In this document: positions 7,418-10,073 of the stretch, piece by piece
Numbering within the stretch: the first letter of the stretch is position 1
Layout of the letters: the number at the start of each line of letters is the position of its first letter
Source of the DNA: an uncultured Eubacteriales bacterium
GTDB taxonomy: Bacteria; Bacillota; Clostridia; Monoglobales; Monoglobaceae
Assembly: GCA_905201285.1 (NCBI GenBank)
Contig: CAJKNM010000058.1
Span: 1-10,073, forward strand
Reading direction: 5' to 3'
DNA: 10,073 nt
The notes under the pieces: model-generated
Seen by the model: only the letters and a program-made list of their open reading frames with translations
What the model was told of the DNA's origin: nothing
Database searches by the model: none
Program-made: the position numbers and the translations under genes

Positions 7418-8611
7418 TTGGATATTAAGTCAAAATTTTCAGACAGAGTGAAGCATCTTGAAGGGTCGGCAATCCGCGAGATGTTTAAGCTTATGGCGAA
7501 GCCGGGAATTATCTCATTTGCCGGCGGTTCGCCGGATTCATCATTGTTTCCCGCAAAGGAACTTGCTGATATTGCACAGGAAATCCTGTCAACAAAGGGG
7601 CCGCTTGCGCTTCAATACGGAATCACCGAGGGTTATCAGCCGCTTCGCGATTGGGTCACTGACAGGCTTTCAAAACAGGGAATTGTCGGTGAGAACGATG
7701 ATACAATAATCATAAGCGGCGGCCAGCAGGGCATTGACCTCGCCGCAAAATCACTCATAAATGAGGGCGACGCGGTTATCTGTGAAAATCCCAGCTTTAT
7801 CGGCGGTTTGAATTCCTTCCGTTCATATAACGCTGAGCTTATCGGCGTAGATGTGAAAAATGACGGTATCGATACGGAACAGCTTGAAGAAGTTTTAAAG
7901 GCACATCAAAATGTAAAGGTTCTTTATACAATTCCGACATTTCAGAATCCGTCGGGTATAACGATGTCTGTTGAAAAGCGCAAAAAACTGCTTGAACTTG
8001 CGGAAAAATATGATTTTATTATATTCGAGGATAACCCATATGGTGAACTGAGGTTCTCGGGCGAGCCGGTTCCTACGATTAAGTCTCTTGACAAGAGCGG
8101 AAGGGTTGTTTACTTCGGTTCATTTTCAAAGATTTTGTCACCGGGTATGCGTATAGGTCACGCCACCGCTGACTCTGACCTCATAAACAGAATGGTAATA
8201 TGCAAACAGGTTCAGGATGTACACACGCCTGTGCTGACTCAGATGATTTGTCACGAGTATGTCATTCGCTATTCAATAGATGAACACATCAAGGAAAGCT
8301 GCAGAGTTTATGGCGAGAAGTGTGAGTATATGATGAGGCTTATGGATGAGCTCTTTCCTAAATGTGTTGAACATACGCGGCCTCAGGGCGGAATTTTTCT
8401 CTTTTGCACAATGCCTGAGGGAGTTGACAGCAAGGAGCTTCTTAAAGCGGCAATTGATAAAAATGTCGCTTTTGTTCCGGGTGCAACAACTATGGTTGAT
8501 GAGCATAAGATATACAGCAGCTTCAGATTAAACTATTCAATGGCGTCCTTTGAACAGATTGAACAGGGAATAAAAGTTCTTGCCGAAGTTTTAAATGAAG
8601 CTTTAAATTAA
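7418..8611 (+). CDS. PLP-dependent class I/II aminotransferase
   Basis: A 397-residue fold-type I pyridoxal-phosphate enzyme, expected to move an amino group between an amino acid and a 2-oxo acid in the cytoplasm. It begins with the FSDR...SAIREMFKL...PGIISFAGGSPDSSLFP pattern typical of the aminotransferase group related to MocR C-terminal domains and LysN-type 2-aminoadipate transaminases. Visible active-site elements, numbered from the TTG, are QYGITEGYQPLR, ISGGQQGIDL, PTFQNPSG with N177, FEDNPYGELRF with D205 contacting the PLP nitrogen, the Schiff-base lysine K238 in SFSKILSPGMRIG, and R370 in SFRLNYS for the substrate carboxylate. There is no N-terminal GntR DNA-binding domain, so this is an enzyme rather than a MocR regulator. 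The substrate cannot be decided from sequence: aromatic, branched-chain, 2-aminoadipate and aspartate are all possible. It follows the small membrane protein by 24 bases. Confidence 0.93.
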   Translation: MDIKSKFSDRVKHLEGSAIREMFKLMAKPGIISFAGGSPDSSLFPAKELADIAQEILSTKGPLALQYGITEGYQPLRDWVTDRLSKQGIVGENDDTIIISGGQQGIDLAAKSLINEGDAVICENPSFIGGLNSFRSYNAELIGVDVKNDGIDTEQLEEVLKAHQNVKVLYTIPTFQNPSGITMSVEKRKKLLELAEKYDFIIFEDNPYGELRFSGEPVPTIKSLDKSGRVVYFGSFSKILSPGMRIGHATADSDLINRMVICKQVQDVHTPVLTQMICHEYVIRYSIDEHIKESCRVYGEKCEYMMRLMDELFPKCVEHTRPQGGIFLFCTMPEGVDSKELLKAAIDKNVAFVPGATTMVDEHKIYSSFRLNYSMASFEQIEQGIKVLAEVLNEALN

Positions 8612-8640
8612 ATATAGATAACAGAGAAGGGTAGAAAATT

Positions 8641-9678
8641 ATGTCAGAAAAAAAACGAATTTTAAGCGGAATACAACCGTCGGGGGCGTTAACACTCGGC
8701 AACTATGTCGGAGCTTTGAGAAATTGGGTCGAGCTTCAGAATGAAGATGAATACGAGGCTTTTTATATGCTTGCGGATCTCCACACAATTACGGTTCGTC
8801 AGGAGGCTAAAAATCTTCGAAAGAATTCGATGGATTTGCTTGCACTGTTTCTTGCCGCCGGAATCGACCCCGATAAGAGCCCGATTTTCTTTCAGTCACA
8901 CGTACCCGCACACGTTGAGCTTTCGTGGGTTTTGAGTTGTAACACCTATATGGGTGAGCTTTCGCGTATGACTCAATTTAAGGATAAATGTCAAAAACAC
9001 GCCGATAATATAAATGCGGGGCTGTTTACCTATCCGGTTTTGATGGCGGCGGATATTCTCCTGTACGATACGGATATCGTTCCGGTCGGCAATGACCAGA
9101 AGCAGCACATCGAGCTGACGCGCGACCTGGCGATTCGCGTCAACAATAAATACGGCGATAAAAAGACCAAAGGCGTGGACGGCAAGGGCAATGTATTCAT
9201 CGTACCGGACGGCAGATTCCTCAAAGAGGGCGCGCGCATCATGGCGCTGGATGATCCGACCAAAAAGATGAGCAAGAGCGCAGAGAACGTACACTCCCGC
9301 ATTTCCCTGCTCGATGAACCGTCCAAGATCAAAAAGTCGATTATGAAGGCGACGACCGACTCCGACGGTGTAGTCAAATTCGACGCAGAGAACAAGCCGG
9401 GCATCAGCAATCTGCTGAACATCTACAGTGTGCTCGCCGGAAAGTCCGTTACCGAACTGGAAACTATGTACGAGGGCAAGGGCTACGGCGACTTCAAAAA
9501 AGATCTGGTGGAAGTGACTGTTGCGGCACTTGCGCCGATCAAAGAAAGATACGAAGCCATCCGTAATTCCGAGGAGCTGCTGACGATCTTAAACGATGGT
9601 GCGGAAAAAGCCGACGCCATCGCGCAAAAGACCATGCAGCGCGTCAGAGCATACTTCGGACTGGGAACCGGATATTGA
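8641..9678 (+). CDS. trpS: Tryptophanyl-tRNA synthetase, mosaic in codon use
   Basis: A class Ic synthetase that charges tRNA-Trp with tryptophan. The 345 residues include the HIGH-like element TLGN (18-21) after SGIQPSG, DLHTIT (46-51), GNDQKQH (150-156) and KMSKS (209-213), then the C-terminal GISNLLNIYSVLAG and GYGDFKKDL segments. AGAAGGG at 8625-8631 is 9 bases before the ATG. Two oddities stand out. Leucine codons before residue 140 are CTT/TTG/TTA in 13 of 17 cases, but from residue 140 on 16 of 18 are CTG or CTC, a sharp switch near 9055. There is also a loop, DKKTKGVDGKG (173-183), between YG and the VPD strand that looks about ten residues longer than in familiar TrpS proteins. The frame is intact, so the enzyme is probably functional. 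The last residues (LGTGY) may be altered by the junction with the following antitoxin remnant. Confidence 0.96.
   Translation: MSEKKRILSGIQPSGALTLGNYVGALRNWVELQNEDEYEAFYMLADLHTITVRQEAKNLRKNSMDLLALFLAAGIDPDKSPIFFQSHVPAHVELSWVLSCNTYMGELSRMTQFKDKCQKHADNINAGLFTYPVLMAADILLYDTDIVPVGNDQKQHIELTRDLAIRVNNKYGDKKTKGVDGKGNVFIVPDGRFLKEGARIMALDDPTKKMSKSAENVHSRISLLDEPSKIKKSIMKATTDSDGVVKFDAENKPGISNLLNIYSVLAGKSVTELETMYEGKGYGDFKKDLVEVTVAALAPIKERYEAIRNSEELLTILNDGAEKADAIAQKTMQRVRAYFGLGTGY
9041..9063. other. Apparent recombination or assembly junction inside trpS
   Basis: Codon style changes here within the well-conserved segment encoding MAADILLYDTDIVPVGNDQKQH. Upstream, trpS uses codons like the preceding genes; downstream it is rich in CTG, CTC, GAC, ATC, GGC and CGC. 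A conserved stretch is where homologous recombination between divergent trpS alleles, or a chimeric assembly join, would be expected. The exact break cannot be fixed from one sequence. Confidence 0.6.
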
Positions 9679-9888
9679 TCTGAACCAAAAGATAAAAGAA
9701 CGCATACTTCCAATGCAATTACGATGTTCTATAAGCAGATTATTCTTAGACGGGGATTACCTTTTGACGTAAAAATGCCAGCCAATATACTGCTCGATGC
9801 AAGTACGCTTTCTGCCGAACAAATGGACGCAGAGCTTCAAAAGGGCTACGATGACATGCAAAACGGAAGAACAAAATCCCATAAAAAA
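9665..9888 (+). pseudogene. Broken RelB/DinJ-family antitoxin remnant
   Basis: In the same frame as trpS but after its stop, 9703-9888 reads HTSNAITMFYKQIILRRG followed by LPFDVKMP and then LSAEQMDAELQKGYDDMQNGRTKS. This is the second helix and C-terminal half of a RelB/DinJ type II antitoxin, proteins that bind operator DNA as ribbon-helix-helix dimers and neutralise a RelE/YafQ-type RNase toxin. No start codon with a binding site precedes it. In the neighbouring frame, 9665-9708 reads EPDIDLNQKIKERIL, resembling the start of such antitoxins, so a short out-of-frame deletion around CCAATG (9710-9715) may have split the gene. The usual C-terminal toxin-binding end after GRTK is missing and no toxin gene follows in the window. 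ATG 9724 would give a protein lacking most of the DNA-binding fold. Probably non-functional. Confidence 0.65.
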
Positions 9889-9909
9889 ATGATTGCAGCA
9901 AGATTTATC

Positions 9910-9938
9910 TTTACAAGTGTGAAGACTTGGTGTAGAAT
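9910..9938 (+). promoter_or_regulatory. Putative promoter at the right edge
   Basis: TTTACA (9910-9915), a 17-base spacer and TAGAAT (9933-9938) match the sigma-70/sigma-A pattern with one mismatch in each box. The expected start near 9945 would leave a leader of about 28 bases before ATG 9973. Isolated promoter matches are common in AT-rich DNA; the support comes from the ribosome binding site and ATG that follow. Confidence 0.35.
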
Positions 9939-9972
9939 GAGAGTGGATTTTGGAAATACGAGGAAATCACAC

Positions 9973-10073
<101 letters not shown>

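Noticed and set aside
7418..8611. MocR/GntR-type regulator
   Set aside because: The aminotransferase fold starts almost at the first residue; there is no N-terminal winged-helix domain.
8612..8640. Terminator or T-box leader between the aminotransferase and trpS
   Set aside because: The gap is only 29 bases, with no stem-loop and no room for a T-box, although T-boxes often precede trpS in Firmicutes.
8896..9422. Long open frames on the - strand under trpS (132 and 130 residues)
   Set aside because: They lie opposite the trpS frame, which has full family motifs; stop-poor antisense frames are expected from the CTG/GAC-rich codons here, and their translations resemble no known protein.

Overview
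The window looks like a piece of a low-to-moderate GC Firmicutes genome, most likely class Clostridia. The placement rests on gene order: DUF2232 membrane protein, GdpP, ribosomal protein L9, DnaB, TilS and Hpt, all on the + strand, which is the arrangement expected in Firmicutes. Strong Shine-Dalgarno sites, GTG and TTG starts, and leucine codons dominated by CTT/TTG/TTA up to about 9050 fit this. A species cannot be named from the sequence alone.

Layout. 1-274 is AT-rich and gene-free; it carries a plausible sigma-A promoter (161-189) beneath an AT-rich palindrome. 275-8611 holds eight tightly packed or overlapping genes with no visible terminator: a YybS-like membrane protein, the c-di-AMP phosphodiesterase GdpP, rplI, dnaB, tilS, hpt, an unrecognised 93-residue one-helix membrane protein, and a fold-type I PLP aminotransferase. 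trpS follows at 8641-9678. The genes touch second-messenger turnover, ribosome assembly, replication, tRNA-Ile modification, purine salvage, amino-acid metabolism and tRNA-Trp charging, and look like one growth-linked operon.

The last kilobase differs. Within trpS, near 9050, leucine codon choice flips abruptly from CTT/TTG/TTA to CTG/CTC while the protein stays intact. Directly at the trpS stop lies a broken RelB/DinJ-type antitoxin remnant with no start, no proper C-terminus and no toxin partner. After it comes a short cassette that reads as promoter (TTTACA-N17-TAGAAT), Shine-Dalgarno, ATG and then a (CAAT)n tetranucleotide tract in frame, running off the window edge. This resembles the 5' end of a phase-variable gene, but an end-of-contig assembly artefact is a serious alternative. 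The trpS mosaic, the antitoxin remnant and the repeat-bearing start are the parts worth checking.
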